Part shown: positions 1-8,154 of the stretch, piece by piece
How positions within the stretch are numbered: the stretch's first letter is position 1
Layout: each line of letters opens with the position of its first letter
Assembly (NCBI RefSeq): GCF_000718785.1
Contig: NZ_JOCA01000017.1
Span: forward strand, 98,041 to 162,040
Origin: Streptomyces sp. NRRL WC-3626
GTDB lineage: Bacteria; Actinomycetota; Actinomycetes; Streptomycetales; Streptomycetaceae
Reading direction: 5' to 3'
DNA: 64,000 bases
Translations under genes and position numbers: made by a program
The notes under the pieces: generated by a model
What the model saw: the letters and a program-made list of their open reading frames with translations, nothing else
What the model was told of the DNA's origin: nothing
The model's database searches: none

Positions 1-1
1 C

Positions 2-856
2 ACCCTCGGTGTCGGCACCTTCGAATGCCAGGACCCGGTGGTGGGCGTCGCCATCGACAACACCGACGTCTACGTACTGGACCCGTGGCTGCGGCCCCTG
101 CCGGACGGAGTCCCCGGCGAGCTCTACGTGTCCGGCATCGGCATCGCCCGCGGCTATCTCGGGCAGCCCGCCCAGACCGCGCACCGGTTCGTCGCCTGCC
201 CGTTCGGCGCGCCCGGCGAGCGCATGTACCGCACCGGCGACCTCGTCGTCCGGCGGCCGGACGGCAATCTGATGTACCTGGGCCGCACCGACCAGCAGGT
301 CAAGATCCGCGGCCACCGGGTCGAACCGGGCGAGGTCGAGGCCGCGTTCGAGGCACACCCGGCGGTGCGGTTCGCCGCCGCGGTCGCCCAGCCCGACCCG
401 CGGGTCGACGGCGCCCACCGGCTCGCCGCCTACCTCGTCCTCGACGGCTCCGACCTCGCGTCGGTCGCCGCCGACGTCGGCGCCGCCCTGCCCGACTTCA
501 TGCGCCCCACCCACTACGCCCAGGTCGACGCCATCCCGCTCACGGTGAACGGGAAGGCCGACACGAAGGCACTGCCGGAGGCCAAACCCCTCGGCGCCCT
601 GACCACGGCCGGCGAACGCCGGCCCGGGACCGACACCGAGATCACGGTGTGCGAGTTCTTCGCCGAGGCGCTGGACCTGGACGACGACGAGGTCAGCGCG
701 GTCAGCGACTTCGTGTCCCTCGGCGGTCACTCCATGCTCGCGGTGCGGCTGATCGGCCTGCTCCGCCGGGAGTACGGTCCTGTCGTCACCATCCGTGATC
801 TGCTCACCCTGCGCACACCGGAAGCGATTGCCCGCCACCTCGATGACCACAACTGA
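2..856 (+). CDS. cchH: NRPS, C-terminal adenylation and carrier domains (partial, CchH-like)
   Basis: The frame is open from the first bases, so the 5' end lies outside the window. The 284 visible residues hold the second half of an adenylation domain: [15 protein letters not shown], then YRTGDLV, then [13 protein letters not shown] (core A8), then NGKAD with the A10 lysine. A phosphopantetheine carrier domain follows, with LGGHSM supplying the attachment serine. The protein stops straight after the carrier domain with no thioesterase. That is how CchH, the trimodular coelichelin synthetase, ends, and the next genes follow the known cch order (ABC exporter, esterase, MbtH). The family loads hydroxamate-type siderophore building blocks in the cytoplasm. 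Assignment to coelichelin rather than another hydroxamate peptide rests on gene order and is inference. The stop overlaps the next start. Confidence 0.85.
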   Translation, partial: TLGVGTFECQDPVVGVAIDNTDVYVLDPWLRPLPDGVPGELYVSGIGIARGYLGQPAQTAHRFVACPFGAPGERMYRTGDLVVRRPDGNLMYLGRTDQQVKIRGHRVEPGEVEAAFEAHPAVRFAAAVAQPDPRVDGAHRLAAYLVLDGSDLASVAADVGAALPDFMRPTHYAQVDAIPLTVNGKADTKALPEAKPLGALTTAGERRPGTDTEITVCEFFAEALDLDDDEVSAVSDFVSLGGHSMLAVRLIGLLRREYGPVVTIRDLLTLRTPEAIARHLDDHN

Positions 857-2543
857 CCCGCAGCGGCCCTTCACCGGGTCCCACATCCTGCGCACCGCAC
901 TCCGCCGCAACACCGGCGCGATGGCCGGCGGCACCGTCCTCATGGGCCTGTACCAGGCCGGTGAGACGGCGTTCCCCATCGCGCTCGGCCTGATCGTCGA
1001 ACACGCGCTGCGGGACCGCGGTCCCGCAGCCCTCGGCTGGTCCGTCCTCGCCCTCGCGGTGATCATCACGACCGTGTCGCTGTCCTGGCGGTTCGGGATG
1101 CGCGTCCTGCAGAAGGCCAACACGACGGAGGCGCACCGCTGGCGGGTGAAGGTCGCCGCCCGCGGACTCCAGCCGGTGGCGCGGGACGTCGACCTCAAGT
1201 CCGGCGAGGTCCTGACCATCGCCACCGAGGACGCCGACCAGACCGCCGACATCATCGAGGTGGTGCCCCTGCTGATCAGCTCACTGGTCGCGGTCGTGGT
1301 CGCGGCCGTCGCCCTGGGGCTGGCCGATCTCCGGCTCGGCCTGCTGGTGATCGTGGGCACCGCCGCGATCCTGTCGGTCCTCAGTGTGCTGTCCCGGCGG
1401 ATCGGCAGCAGCACCAAGGAGCAGCAGGCCCGGGTGGCCCGCGCGGGCGCCAAGGTCGCCGACCTGATCATCGGCCTGCGCCCGCTGCACGGATTCGGCG
1501 GCAACCACGAGGCGTTCCGCGCCTACCGGAAGGTCAGCACTCAGGCGCGGCTCCAGGCGATCACCGTCGCCAAGGTGAACGGCGCGTACGCCGGCACCGC
1601 GCAGGCCCTTAACGCGGTCCTCGCCGGCGCGGTCACCCTGCTGGCCGGCTGGCTGGCCTTCGACGGCCGGATCGGCATCGGTGAACTCGTGATGGCCGTC
1701 GGGCTGGCGCAGTTCATCATGGAACCGCTGAAACTGTTCTCGGAGATGCCCAAGTACGTGATGATCGCGCGCGCGTCGGCGGAGCGGATGGCCCTGGTGC
1801 TCGCCGCGCCGCCGGTGACCACCCCGGGGACGGAACTCCCGTCCCCGGGAGGGGACATCGAGGTCGACGGCGTGCAGTACGGTGCCCTGCGCAGGCTGAA
1901 GTTCCGGGTGTCGGCGGGTGAGTTCGTGGCGATCGCCTGTTACCGGCCCCGGGCGGCCGCCGACCTCGCGTCGGTCCTCGCGGTGAACGTCCCGCCGGAC
2001 GCGTACGAGGGTGCGGTGCGGCTCGGCGGACGGGAGCTCGGGGAGCTGTCGGTCGAGGCCGTCCGCGCACAGCTGCTGGTGAACCCGTACGACGGCGAGA
2101 TCTTCGCCGGCACGCTCCGCACCAACATCGACCCCTCGGGCACCGGCAAGCGGATCGCCGAGGCCGTGGAGGCGTCCATGCTGACCGACGTCGTCGCCCT
2201 CCACCGCGAAGGACTCGAGCACGGCGTCCGCGACCGCGGCGCGAACCTCTCCGGGGGGCAGCGCCAACGGCTCTCCCTGGCCAGGGCGTTGGCAGCCGAC
2301 ACCGATGTCCTCGTGCTCCAGGATCCGACGACGGCCGTCGACGCGGTCACCGAACAGCTCATCGCACGCAACATCGCCCGGCTGCGCAGGGGCCGCACCA
2401 CCGTCGTGATCACCAGCAGCCCTGCCCTGCTGGACGCCGCCGACAGGGTCCTGGTCCTGGACGACGGCGTCATCACGGCCGAGGACACCCACCGCAACCT
2501 CCTCGCCGCCGACGAGGACTACCGCAGGGCGGTGGCCCGGTGA
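843..2543 (+). CDS. cchI: ABC transporter permease/ATP-binding half with degenerate nucleotide-binding domain (CchI-like)
   Basis: A 566-residue ABC half-transporter with an exporter-type membrane domain in roughly residues 30-310 and a C-terminal nucleotide-binding domain. The ATG at 843 overlaps the NRPS stop by 14 bases, so it is probably translationally coupled. The LSGGQRQR signature is intact near residue 469. Where Walker A (GxxGxGKS/T) should lie, the sequence reads [10 protein letters not shown]. The Q-loop position reads LLVNPYDG, Walker B is LVLQDP (normal LLLDEP), and the H-loop position is VITSSP with no histidine. The ATP site is therefore very unlikely to hydrolyse ATP alone. 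Its likely job is siderophore export as half of a heterodimer, by analogy to CchI. The active partner is not visible here. Confidence 0.85.
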   Translation: MTTTDPQRPFTGSHILRTALRRNTGAMAGGTVLMGLYQAGETAFPIALGLIVEHALRDRGPAALGWSVLALAVIITTVSLSWRFGMRVLQKANTTEAHRWRVKVAARGLQPVARDVDLKSGEVLTIATEDADQTADIIEVVPLLISSLVAVVVAAVALGLADLRLGLLVIVGTAAILSVLSVLSRRIGSSTKEQQARVARAGAKVADLIIGLRPLHGFGGNHEAFRAYRKVSTQARLQAITVAKVNGAYAGTAQALNAVLAGAVTLLAGWLAFDGRIGIGELVMAVGLAQFIMEPLKLFSEMPKYVMIARASAERMALVLAAPPVTTPGTELPSPGGDIEVDGVQYGALRRLKFRVSAGEFVAIACYRPRAAADLASVLAVNVPPDAYEGAVRLGGRELGELSVEAVRAQLLVNPYDGEIFAGTLRTNIDPSGTGKRIAEAVEASMLTDVVALHREGLEHGVRDRGANLSGGQRQRLSLARALAADTDVLVLQDPTTAVDAVTEQLIARNIARLRRGRTTVVITSSPALLDAADRVLVLDDGVITAEDTHRNLLAADEDYRRAVAR

Positions 2544-2549
2544 CAGGCC

Positions 2550-3626
2550 CTAGGCGAGCGCCCAGGCGACGTCCCTGAGCAGGGCGTGCCGCCAGCCCGC
2601 CCGGTCGTGGTGCGACGCGGACCGTGAGACCCGCACGGTCGCGCCGGCCCGTTCGGCGAGGGTCTCGGTGAGCGCGCAGTGCGGCAGCATACGGGTCTCG
2701 TGTTCTCCCACGTCGAACGCGACCCGCAGCCCGGTCAGTCCGTGGCATTCCCGCAGTCGCGCGGCCAGGCTGCCGCCGACCGGGCCTCCCAACGGGTCCG
2801 GCCGGTCCGGGGCATCCGGCGTCCACCAGAACGCCCCCGACTGGCAGGCCACGCGCGACACCAGCTCCGGGAACTCCAGGGCCGCGTACAGCGCGCTCAG
2901 CCCGCCGAGGCTCTGTCCGGCGACCACGAGCCGGCCCGGGTCGGCGGTCACGCCGGACTCCGCCACCAGCGGCAGCAGTTCGTCCCGGACCGCCTCCCAC
3001 AGCTCGGACCGGCACGCGAACTCGGCCTCCCGGTCCCTTGCGGGCAGGAAGACGAGGGTGACCGGGGGCATCTCGCCATGGGCGACGGCCGAGTCGAACG
3101 CGGACATCGCCGGGTGCAGATACAGCCAGTCGTCCCCGTCGAGCAGCAGCACCACCGGCCCACCGCCACCGGCCGGATGGACGCGTACGGTGCGCCGCCC
3201 GCCGAGCCGTTCACTCGCCCAGCGGATCCGGGTGCCGGGGAGGGGCAGGACCCCGTCGGCACCGACGGCCGGCCAGTGCGGCTGCTCCGGGGCGTCCGGC
3301 GTCGCCGCGATGGACCGGTCGCCGCCCGCGCCGACCGGATTGAGCGGATCGGCGTACGCCACGTCGTCCACGAGGAACTGATACGTCACCCGCAGCCGCG
3401 CCGGCATCCGCACCTCGGCGTACCAGCAGTCCGTGTCGCCCCACCGGCGCAGCGGCACGGGATCCGACCAGCTCTCGAAGCCGATGCTCGCGGCCGGTCC
3501 CCGCCACAGGAACAGGGTCGACCACCCGCCCCCGTCCGCCGGCACCGACACGGGCGCCCTCACCCCCGCCCAGAACGCGTCTTCACCGGGGCTGCCGGAC
3601 ACCCCGAACTCCGCGAGGGGGCGCAT
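2550..3626 (-). CDS. cchJ: Enterochelin esterase-like siderophore hydrolase (CchJ-like)
   Basis: A 358-residue alpha/beta-hydrolase of the Fes/IroE type. The N-terminal part resembles the enterochelin-esterase N-domain. The nucleophile elbow is GQSLGG near residue 235, and a histidine lies in SASHHDRAGW near residue 342. The start at 3626 was chosen because AAGGAG lies 6-7 bases upstream; the open frame extends to 3713 but would cross the iron-box promoter. It is convergent with the ABC gene (6 bases apart) and divergent from mbtH. In coelichelin biosynthesis the CchJ esterase is proposed to release the peptide from the TE-less NRPS, which fits the missing thioesterase here. A role in ferric-siderophore hydrolysis is the alternative. 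Confidence 0.88.
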   Translation of the reverse strand: MRPLAEFGVSGSPGEDAFWAGVRAPVSVPADGGGWSTLFLWRGPAASIGFESWSDPVPLRRWGDTDCWYAEVRMPARLRVTYQFLVDDVAYADPLNPVGAGGDRSIAATPDAPEQPHWPAVGADGVLPLPGTRIRWASERLGGRRTVRVHPAGGGGPVVLLLDGDDWLYLHPAMSAFDSAVAHGEMPPVTLVFLPARDREAEFACRSELWEAVRDELLPLVAESGVTADPGRLVVAGQSLGGLSALYAALEFPELVSRVACQSGAFWWTPDAPDRPDPLGGPVGGSLAARLRECHGLTGLRVAFDVGEHETRMLPHCALTETLAERAGATVRVSRSASHHDRAGWRHALLRDVAWALA

Positions 3627-3672
3627 GACGTCTCCTTGTGAGGGGGAACGGGAAAAGCTAGGCTCGCTGCAA

Positions 3673-3691
3673 TTAGGCGAGCCTAACCTAA
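3673..3691. promoter_or_regulatory. Iron box (DmdR/IdeR-type operator)
   Basis: The 19-mer TTAGGCGAGCCTAACCTAA lies between the divergent esterase and mbtH genes, 28 bases before the mbtH start. Its reverse complement differs at one base from the Streptomyces DmdR1 iron-box consensus as I recall it. Its GCGAGCCTA segment also forms an inverted repeat with TAGGCTCGC at 3659-3667, so a second, overlapping half-site may exist. Iron-replete repression of both flanking genes is the expected behaviour. Confidence 0.88.
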
Positions 3692-3718
3692 TGTTGACGT
3701 TCCTGGGAGGCACTCAGC

Positions 3719-3937
3719 ATGAGCACGAACCCCTTCGACGACACCGACGGCCGCTTCCTGGTCCTGGTGAACGACGAGGGCCAGCACTCGCTCTGGCCGT
3801 CCTTCGCCGAGGTACCGGGAGGGTGGACCGTCGCCCTCGCCGAGAACACCCGGGACGCCTGCCTGGACTACATCGAGACCCACTGGACCGACCTGCGCCC
3901 CCGGTCCCTCACGGCGGCCACGGAGCGGCCCGCGTAA
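3719..3937 (+). CDS. mbtH: MbtH-like NRPS accessory protein (CchK-like)
   Basis: A 72-residue protein with the MbtH signature: NPFDD near the N-terminus, [15 protein letters not shown], the paired tryptophans around VPGGW, and [15 protein letters not shown] near the C-terminus. MbtH-like proteins bind adenylation domains and activate or stabilise NRPSs, here presumably the CchH-like synthetase upstream. GGGAGG lies ahead of the ATG, and an iron box sits just upstream. The length is typical of the family. Confidence 0.95.
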   Translation: MSTNPFDDTDGRFLVLVNDEGQHSLWPSFAEVPGGWTVALAENTRDACLDYIETHWTDLRPRSLTAATERPA

Positions 3938-3948
3938 CGTCGGGCCGT

Positions 3949-4989
3949 ATGGAATCACAGTCGCCGGGCACCGGGCGTCGGGCCCGTGACCTCGGTCTCG
4001 CCATCGGACGCATCGCCCCCGGACCGTTCAACGCGATCACCGACGTGCCGGGCGTCCGCGTCGGCCACGCGACCGTCCGCCGGCCGCCCTCCGTGCACAG
4101 CGGAGTCACCGCCGTGGTGCCCGGTGCCGTCGGCCCCCGCACACCGCTGCCGGCGGGGGTCTTCACCGGCAACGGCTACGGCAAACTCATCGGCACGACC
4201 CAGCTCGCCGAACTCGGCACCCTGGAGACGCCGGTGCTGCTCACCTCCACGCTCTCGGCGTTCCGGGTCGCCGACGCCCTCGTCGGCTGGATGCTGGAAC
4301 AGCCCGGGTGCGAGGAGGTGCGCAGCCTCAACCCGGTCGTGGGGGAGTGCAACGACGGCTTCCTGTCCGACATCCGTGCCCGGCCCGTCCACGCGGAGCA
4401 CGTCCGGGCCGCCCTCGACGGAGCGTCCGGCGGGCCCGTCGCCGAGGGCTGCGTCGGCGCGGGCACCGGCACGGTCGCGCTGGGCTTCAAGGCCGGCATC
4501 GGGACCGCCTCCCGCACACCGGACGTGGACGGACGGCGCTTCACCGTCGGCGTCCTGGTCCAGGCGAACTTCGGCGGCACCCTGCGGGTGCTCGGCCGCA
4601 CCGTCCCGCCAAAGGCCGACGATCCGGCGGCGGAGGGGGAAACCGGCTCCTGCATGATCGTGGTGGCCACGGACGCCCCGCTCGACGCCCGGCAGCTCAC
4701 CCGCGTGGCGAGGCGCGCGGTCTTCGCCCTGGCCCGTACGGGCGCGGCCTACAGCCACGGCAGCGGTGACTACGCCCTCGCCTTCGGTACCCGGCCCGGC
4801 GGGGCGCCGGTGGCCGACACCGGACTGGGGCCGCTGTTCGAAGCGGTCCTCGACGGGGTCGAGGAGGCGGTGCTCAACTCCCTGCTCGCCGCGGAGACGA
4901 CCACCGGCTTCGGCGGGCGGACGGTGGCCGCCGTCCGGGCGGACCGGCTGCTCGCCGTTCTCGCGGCGCCCGTGGACACCTCCCGCTGA
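3949..4989 (+). CDS. P1 family peptidase (DmpA/BapA-type aminopeptidase, S58)
   Basis: A 346-residue N-terminal-nucleophile hydrolase. It opens with the family motif NAITDVPGVRVGHAT, contains NGYGK and GTGT segments, and has the self-cleavage site GSCMIVVAT near residue 230. The precursor is cut between Gly and Ser to free the catalytic serine, as in DmpA of Ochrobactrum and the BapA beta-aminopeptidases. It starts 11 bases after mbtH, so co-transcription from the iron-box promoter is possible, although its ribosome binding site is weak. Substrates of this family are small peptides with L-, D- or beta-amino ends. Any siderophore link is speculation. Confidence 0.88.
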   Translation: MESQSPGTGRRARDLGLAIGRIAPGPFNAITDVPGVRVGHATVRRPPSVHSGVTAVVPGAVGPRTPLPAGVFTGNGYGKLIGTTQLAELGTLETPVLLTSTLSAFRVADALVGWMLEQPGCEEVRSLNPVVGECNDGFLSDIRARPVHAEHVRAALDGASGGPVAEGCVGAGTGTVALGFKAGIGTASRTPDVDGRRFTVGVLVQANFGGTLRVLGRTVPPKADDPAAEGETGSCMIVVATDAPLDARQLTRVARRAVFALARTGAAYSHGSGDYALAFGTRPGGAPVADTGLGPLFEAVLDGVEEAVLNSLLAAETTTGFGGRTVAAVRADRLLAVLAAPVDTSR

Positions 4990-5025
4990 CCGGGACGCGG
5001 GCCATCGGCACCGGGATCCCGCGGG

Positions 5026-5889
5026 CTACCGGGACCGTACGAGATCCCCGAGCACCTCGTGCACGGTCCGCGCCGGGCGGCCGATGACGGTTTCCAGCGT
5101 CGGGTCGGTCACCGCGAACTCGCCGTTCCGCGATGCCGCGAACATGGCCAGGGTGAACTCCGCCGCCGCCCGCGGCATGCCGCCGGCGACCGCCGCGGAC
5201 AGCCACTCGTCGTCGTCCACGACGACCCGGGTGACGGTCCGGCCCGTGACCCGTCCGAGGACGTCGGCGACCTCGGCGAAGTCGAGGGCGTGCGCGGCCG
5301 TCAGCGGCGGTGTGACCCCGTCGAGCGCTCCGTCCCCGGTCAGGGCGATGGCCGCCGCTTCGGCCAGGTCCTCGTGGGCCGTCCAGGACACCGGGCCGTC
5401 CTGCGGCACGGCGAGCGTGCCGCTCTCCAGCGCGGAGCCGATGTAGTGGCCGAGCGTGGAGGCGTAGAACCCGTTGCGCAGGGCGGTGCAGGGCACTCCT
5501 TGCCGCACCAGATGCTCCTCGGTGGCCGCGTGGACCCGCTGCGGCGGGAAGAGCGAGACGGGCGAGGCGGCCTGGTGGCTGGTGTACACGATGTGCCGGG
5601 CGCCCGCTTCCCGCGCCGCGTCGACGGCTGCCCTGTTGGCGGCGGCCGCGCCGGCGCCCCGGATGGCCGCGGAGACGACCAGGACGCGCTCGGCGCCCTC
5701 GAAGGCGTGCTTCAGCGTGCCGGGCTCGGTGAAGTCCCCCTCCCGCACCCGGACACCGCGTCGGGCGAGCCCGGCCGCTGCGCCGGCGTCGCGCACACTG
5801 ACACCGACCCGGCCGGCCGGTACCCGCTCCAGCAGGCGGTCGACGGTCAACGACCCGAGATGGCCGGTGGCTCCCGTGACGATCAGCAT
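5026..5889 (-). CDS. NmrA-like NAD(P)-binding reductase/epimerase
   Basis: A 287-residue atypical short-chain reductase. It starts with the Rossmann motif TGATGHLG and continues with ERVLVVSAAI and a long substrate half. It lacks a clear YxxxK pair, which is typical of the NmrA/HSCARG or quinone-reductase (QOR2-like) subgroup. It is divergently paired with the TetR gene at 6041, which probably controls it. Epimerase-like and oxidoreductase genes commonly sit near ECF41 sigma factors, and one lies at 6681. The substrate is unknown. Confidence 0.82.
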   Translation of the reverse strand: MLIVTGATGHLGSLTVDRLLERVPAGRVGVSVRDAGAAAGLARRGVRVREGDFTEPGTLKHAFEGAERVLVVSAAIRGAGAAAANRAAVDAAREAGARHIVYTSHQAASPVSLFPPQRVHAATEEHLVRQGVPCTALRNGFYASTLGHYIGSALESGTLAVPQDGPVSWTAHEDLAEAAAIALTGDGALDGVTPPLTAAHALDFAEVADVLGRVTGRTVTRVVVDDDEWLSAAVAGGMPRAAAEFTLAMFAASRNGEFAVTDPTLETVIGRPARTVHEVLGDLVRSR

Positions 5890-5912
5890 GGTCGGCTCCC
5901 CATTCGCGATGA

Positions 5913-5923
5913 TTCCAATGGAA
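5913..5923. promoter_or_regulatory. Possible TetR operator between reductase and tetR
   Basis: TTCCAATGGAA is an 11-base palindrome 24 bases upstream of the reductase start, in the divergent 5890-6040 gap. The gap also holds a direct repeat CGATAACA at 5933-5940 and 5999-6006. Binding by the adjacent TetR is inference from position only. Confidence 0.35.
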
Positions 5924-6040
5924 CGAGAATGACGATAACACTGATACTTCCGCTGTGAGTAATAGCCAAAGAAGGCACAGCTCAGGCGCGGGTATCGTCG
6001 ATAACATCAACTGTCGCGTCCAAGCGGTACCATCGTCACC

Positions 6041-6802
6041 ATGGCACCGAACACGCGGCGGCGGGACAGCACGCGGGACCGCATCCTGAAGGCCGCGGCG
6101 GACCTGCTGCGCGACCAGGGGCCCGGCGCGGTGACCACGCGCCGCGTGGCCCAGGAGGCGGGGCTCCAGCCTCCCGCCCTCTACCGGATCTTCCAGGACA
6201 AGGACGATCTGCTGGTCGCCGCCGTGGAGCACGTCTTCGCCGAACACGTGGCCGGCAAGCACACCGCCGCGCCGTCGGACGACCCCGTCGAGGACCTCCG
6301 CGCCGGCTGGAACATCCAGATCGGCTTCGGCCTGGCCCACCCGTACGTGTACGGCCTGCTGCTCGACCCCGACCGCGCGCGCGGCAATCCGGCGCACCTC
6401 GAGGGAGTGCGGGTGCTCGCCGAACGCGTACACAGGATCGCCGCAGCCGGGCGGCTGCGGGTGAGCGAGGAACGTGCCGTCGACCTCATCCGGGCGGCGG
6501 GGGTCGGAACCGTCCACACCCTGCTGACCCAGCCGCCGGAGCGGCGCGATCCGCAGCTGGCCGACGCCGCCTTCGACGCGGTCACGCGCGCCGTCCTCGT
6601 CGACGGGCCCGCCGTGCCCGCCGAGGACCCGGCGGCCGTCGTCGCGGCCTTCCGCACCCTGCTGCCCGGGCTGCCCGGCCTCAGCGCGGCCGAGGCCGCC
6701 CTGCTCGACGAGTGGCTGCGACGCCGGCCTCGGGGTCCGGTGCCGGCGTCCGCGTCCACGGCCGCAGCTTCTCCGGATTGCGGACCACCCAGATCCGGGT
6801 GA
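6041..6802 (+). CDS. TetR family transcriptional regulator
   Basis: A 253-residue protein with an N-terminal TetR DNA-binding domain: the helix-turn-helix spans TTRRVAQEAGLQPPALYRIF at about residues 35-54. A ligand-binding-like C-terminal half follows. The helix-turn-helix and divergent orientation suggest that it represses the reductase at 5026-5889. The last 40 or so residues, rich in R, P and S, are read antisense to the 3' end of the sigma factor gene. The two coding frames overlap by about 122 bases, and this tail is probably not part of the folded domain. Confidence 0.88.
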   Translation: MAPNTRRRDSTRDRILKAAADLLRDQGPGAVTTRRVAQEAGLQPPALYRIFQDKDDLLVAAVEHVFAEHVAGKHTAAPSDDPVEDLRAGWNIQIGFGLAHPYVYGLLLDPDRARGNPAHLEGVRVLAERVHRIAAAGRLRVSEERAVDLIRAAGVGTVHTLLTQPPERRDPQLADAAFDAVTRAVLVDGPAVPAEDPAAVVAAFRTLLPGLPGLSAAEAALLDEWLRRRPRGPVPASASTAAASPDCGPPRSG

Positions 6803-7628
6803 CCCGCCCCTCGGAGATCTCGAACGAGGCGACGGTCTCGACGCCGCCGGCCCGCCGGGCGACCAGCCCCGGGACGCCGTTGACCGACCGCTCCAGGAGT
6901 TCGAGTCCCGGCGCCCGCTCGGCGACGGCGACCATGTACCGGGCGATGCGCGCGGCGCCCTCGACCGGGCGCGGGGCCGTGCCGGCCAGGCCGCCGCCGT
7001 CGGCGGTCATCACCGCGGCCGGGTCGAGCAGGCCGACGAGGGCGGCGATGTCCTTCGACTCCCACGCCTCCCTCACCCGCCGCACCACCTCCGCCCTCCC
7101 GGCCGCCGGCACCGGAGCGGGCGCCGCGCCGATCCGCCGCCGGGCCGAGGCCGCCAGCTGCTTGCACGCCGCCGGGGTCCGGCCGAGCACGCCGGAGATG
7201 TCGGCGAACGGGTACCGGAAGACGTCGTGCAGCACGAACGCCACCCGCTCCGCGGGCGTCATCGAGTCCAGTACGACGAGGAAGGCCATGCCCACCGACT
7301 CGTCCAGGACGATCCGGTCGGCCGGGTCCGCGACGTCCCACTCGGCGCGGTCGGGCAGCGGCTCGGGCAGCCACGCGCCGGCGTAGCGTTCCCGGCGGGC
7401 CCGCGCCGAACCGAGCAGGTCCAGGCAGATGCGGCCGGTCACCGTCGTCAGCCAGGCGCCGGGGGAGCGGATCTCCTCCCGCCGGCTCGGGGACAGCCCG
7501 TACCAGCGTGCGTAGGCGTCCTGGACCGCGTCCTCCGCCTCGGTCAGCGAACCCAGCAACCGGTAGGCCACGTTGACGAGCCGGCCGCGCTCGCCCGCCT
7601 CGTCCGTGCCGGTGCGGACAGTCCCCAT
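6681..7628 (-). CDS. sigJ: ECF sigma factor, SigJ/ECF41 type with SnoaL-like C-terminal domain
   Basis: A 315-residue sigma-70 factor with region 2 (residues about 15-80, LVNVAYRLLGSLTEAEDAVQDAY) and region 4 (about 120-170). A C-terminal SnoaL/NTF2-like domain follows. The three ECF41 marks are present: WLPEPL in the linker, a DGGG segment, and NPEKL near the C-terminus. In ECF41 factors the C-terminal domain acts in place of a separate anti-sigma factor. Partner genes are usually a small oxidoreductase, epimerase or CMD-domain protein, and the NmrA-like gene two genes away fits loosely. The 3' end overlaps the convergent tetR. Confidence 0.9.
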   Translation of the reverse strand: MGTVRTGTDEAGERGRLVNVAYRLLGSLTEAEDAVQDAYARWYGLSPSRREEIRSPGAWLTTVTGRICLDLLGSARARRERYAGAWLPEPLPDRAEWDVADPADRIVLDESVGMAFLVVLDSMTPAERVAFVLHDVFRYPFADISGVLGRTPAACKQLAASARRRIGAAPAPVPAAGRAEVVRRVREAWESKDIAALVGLLDPAAVMTADGGGLAGTAPRPVEGAARIARYMVAVAERAPGLELLERSVNGVPGLVARRAGGVETVASFEISEGRVTRIWVVRNPEKLRPWTRTPAPDPEAGVAATRRAGRPRPR

Positions 7629-7728
7629 GCTTCCGGTGGCCCCCTCGCCTTACCTTTCGCGTGCCCGCGTCGTCGAACTGCCGAGACCTTATCGAGCCGC
7701 AGCCCAAGGGCGGGAAAGGGGACCGGAC

Positions 7729-8154
7729 ATGGCCACCGAGGTGACGACGACCGACCACACGCAGCGGGGACTCTCGTTCCTGCGCATCGCGATCGCCCTG
7801 CAGACCCTCACCATCTTCCTGCAGGCGGTCTCCGCGGGGCTGTTGCTCACGTCCGCCCACGGGGAGACGCTGCACAGCGCCGGAGCCCGGGTGATGTACG
7901 GGGCGTCGATGCTGTACGTGCTCGCGGCGGTGCTGGCGTGGAAGCCCGGCGGCGGCTCGCCCCGGCCGGTGTGGCACGCGTGCGGGTTCCTGGCACTCGC
8001 CTCCGTCCAGGTGATCCTCGGCATCGCCCGCGTTCCGTCGGTGCATCTCCCGCTGGGCGTGCTGATGTTCGGCCTGAGCGTGCTGGCCCTGGCACGGGGC
8101 TTTCAAGCGGACGCGGCCGGCGCCGGACGCCTCCGTCTCCGCCCGCGCAGGTAG
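7729..8154 (+). CDS. Small four-helix membrane protein, unknown function
   Basis: A 141-residue hydrophobic protein with four probable membrane segments, around residues 18-45, 57-75, 85-103 and 107-125 (for example LQTLTIFLQAVSAGLLL and LPLGVLMFGLSVLAL), and a basic C-terminal tail. Its layout recalls small DoxX/DUF-type integral membrane proteins, but I do not recognise the family. The ATG at 7729 follows AAGGGG. The gene is divergent from the sigma factor, so it is a candidate ECF41 target. Its 3' end overlaps the convergent DUF3068 reading frame by about 50 bases. Confidence 0.7.
   Translation: MATEVTTTDHTQRGLSFLRIAIALQTLTIFLQAVSAGLLLTSAHGETLHSAGARVMYGASMLYVLAAVLAWKPGGGSPRPVWHACGFLALASVQVILGIARVPSVHLPLGVLMFGLSVLALARGFQADAAGAGRLRLRPRR

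Noticed and set aside
2..856. NRPS looks truncated because it lacks a thioesterase
   Set aside because: The frame ends cleanly after the carrier domain and overlaps the next gene; TE-less termination is the norm for CchH-type synthetases.
3627..3713. Longer N-terminus for the esterase (to 3713)
   Set aside because: It would translate through the iron box, and AGGAG lies before the ATG at 3626.
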